The translations under genes and the position numbers were made by a program. Positions 63,050-64,000 of a stretch of 64,000 nt of DNA are shown piece after piece. Location of the stretch: NCBI RefSeq assembly GCF_039542345.1, contig NZ_BAABHY010000001.1, positions 248,001 to 312,000 of the forward strand. Direction: 5' to 3'. Positions within the stretch are counted from its first letter, which is position 1. Each line of letters starts with the position of its first letter. This stretch comes from Orbus sasakiae (GTDB lineage Bacteria; Pseudomonadota; Gammaproteobacteria; Enterobacterales; Orbaceae). The notes beneath the pieces are model-generated. The model ran no database searches and was not told where the DNA came from. It saw only the letters and a program-made list of their open reading frames with translations.

Positions 63050-63931
63050 TTAAGATGATGCTGTTACTTCAACTTTAAGTGCGAAATGTGTTTTTTCCGT
63101 TGACGTTGATTGGATAGGTTTTGTTACTCGACATGTTTCAACACACACAAAATGCTGATAACTATCATCATCCAAATCATTCATTGCCTGTGCTCTTTCG
63201 ACCCAAGGATTCCAAACAACCACATCGCTGTTATTAATATGAGAGACTTTTAGTGTGCGATGAGAATCTGTAATCAGTGTCTCAGGCATGGCTGCGGAGT
63301 AAATTCGGTCAACTTCTTGATCAAACGTCATTTGCCCAATGACTTTTGGTGGGTTAACCGTTGAGAGTTTTTCATGATAGTTATCACCTAATCCACTAAT
63401 GGTCACGGATGAAATATCATCAACGCCAAAATAAGTATGTAGAGCGCTTGTTGCCTCAAAGTCACCACTGCAAGATAAATGGGCTTCACAGTTTGTGCCT
63501 AATTTAAAGGTCATTGTTAGCTCAAATGCGTGCGGCCAGTATTGCTGGGTATCTTGATTATTACATAATGTGAACACGATCTCCACCCCTTCTGCCGTTT
63601 CAATCACCTGACTCATTTGCCAATCAACAATGCGAGCAAAACCATGAGAGGGGCTACTGACATTGGCAAACCATGGCCAACAAATGGGTATCCCGCCCCT
63701 GATGGCAGTTCCTTTTTTAAATAAGGTTTTATTACTTAACCATATCACCGGCGTCGGTGTGTTTACGGGTTGCCAATAAAGTAAATGTGCGCCTTGTAAC
63801 GAAATAGCGGCTTGGCATTTAGGGTGGTCAATCTTAAGTAATGTATGTTCGTAAAAACGTATTTGAGTGACAGATGCACTGATAGATTTTGCATTGTTTT
63901 CGGTCTGCTCAATAGCTTGGATGATTGACAT
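63050..63931 (-). CDS. yeaD: Hexose-6-phosphate mutarotase YeaD
   Basis: 293 residues of the aldose-1-epimerase-like family: GAHLLYWQP near 45, RGGIPICWPWF near 85 with family His and Glu residues around HTYFGVDDIS near 160 and VWNPWVERAQAMNDL near 235. It interconverts anomers of glucose 6-phosphate and similar sugars in the cytoplasm. The start at 63931 has GGAG upstream. It converges with pqiC. Confidence 0.93.
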   Translation of the reverse strand: MSIIQAIEQTENNAKSISASVTQIRFYEHTLLKIDHPKCQAAISLQGAHLLYWQPVNTPTPVIWLSNKTLFKKGTAIRGGIPICWPWFANVSSPSHGFARIVDWQMSQVIETAEGVEIVFTLCNNQDTQQYWPHAFELTMTFKLGTNCEAHLSCSGDFEATSALHTYFGVDDISSVTISGLGDNYHEKLSTVNPPKVIGQMTFDQEVDRIYSAAMPETLITDSHRTLKVSHINNSDVVVWNPWVERAQAMNDLDDDSYQHFVCVETCRVTKPIQSTSTEKTHFALKVEVTASS

Positions 63932-64000
63932 TCTTGTTCTCCATAATAATCATCAATGCTGCATATTGTACCTTTTCTTACTCATTCGTAAAGTGGCCTG

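Noticed and set aside
1..64000. CRISPR arrays, tRNA genes, rRNA genes and insertion sequences
   Set aside because: I looked for regular spaced repeats, cloverleaf-like sequence and transposase frames and found none.

Overview
The window is AT-rich chromosomal DNA from a gammaproteobacterium. Host genes resemble enterobacterial ones in content and order (uup-pqiABC, umuDC, gcl-hyi-glxR with allR, atoSC) but have the low-GC, A/T-ending codons of Orbaceae or Pasteurellales. My best guess is an Orbaceae gut symbiont of the Gilliamella type. This is inferred from gene content and composition; there is no rRNA or marker gene to prove it. I found no tRNA, rRNA, CRISPR array or insertion sequence.

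Layout. (1) 1-3725, minus strand: a dGTPase, a Toprim-like protein and the N-terminal 500 residues of an SMC-like ATPase with coiled coil, probably one operon and possibly an anti-phage or anti-plasmid cluster that continues off the left edge. (2) 4516-7005: a type V autotransporter with a repetitive passenger. (3) 7271-13444, minus strand: a lactose/cellobiose-type PTS operon with 6-phospho-beta-glucosidase, EIIB, a PRD/EIIB/EIIA regulator, EIIA, a small membrane protein and EIIC. (4) 13875-19102: a short UvrA-like ATPase, a zinc-ribbon protein, a DUF2628 protein, umuDC with a LexA box, and a YgiW-type OB-fold protein. (5) 19167-27595: an MFS carrier, glycerate 2-kinase, tartronate semialdehyde reductase, hydroxypyruvate isomerase, glyoxylate carboligase, the repressor AllR, a GlcG-like protein and ureidoglycolate lyase, with two matching AllR-type operators. 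(6) 28031-32856: a 39-codon upstream ORF, AtoE and the AtoS-AtoC two-component system, with a good sigma-54 promoter upstream of atoE. (7) 33489-51902: a headless phage-tail locus. (8) 52374-63931: gcd, an EF-hand membrane protein, uup, pqiABC and yeaD.

The main find is region 7. It holds an S24-type self-cleaving repressor, a Q-like antiterminator, a full lysis cassette (holin, SAR-type lysozyme, Rz with Rz1 embedded) and a lambda-type flexible-tail module (DUF3168, V, G, G-T by frameshift, H, M, L, K, I, J), followed by two tail-fibre cassettes with near-duplicate N-termini. It has no integrase, replication, terminase, portal, capsid or head-tail connector gene, and only about 85 bp separates Rz from the first tail gene. 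Almost all frames are intact. This is the architecture of an F-type tailocin (headless flexible phage tail used as a bacteriocin) rather than a random prophage remnant.

Its control can be read directly. Divergent promoters share an operator region built of GTTAAC/GTTGAC elements, and the rightward promoter makes Q. Q would act at a late promoter (TTGACT, 17 bp, TATTAT) followed about 65 bp later by a strong terminator, as at lambda pR'-tR'. A copy of the palindromic operator AAGTTAACTTTT also lies just upstream of the late promoter. DNA damage would cleave the repressor, release Q, and read through this and several further terminators in the tail operon.
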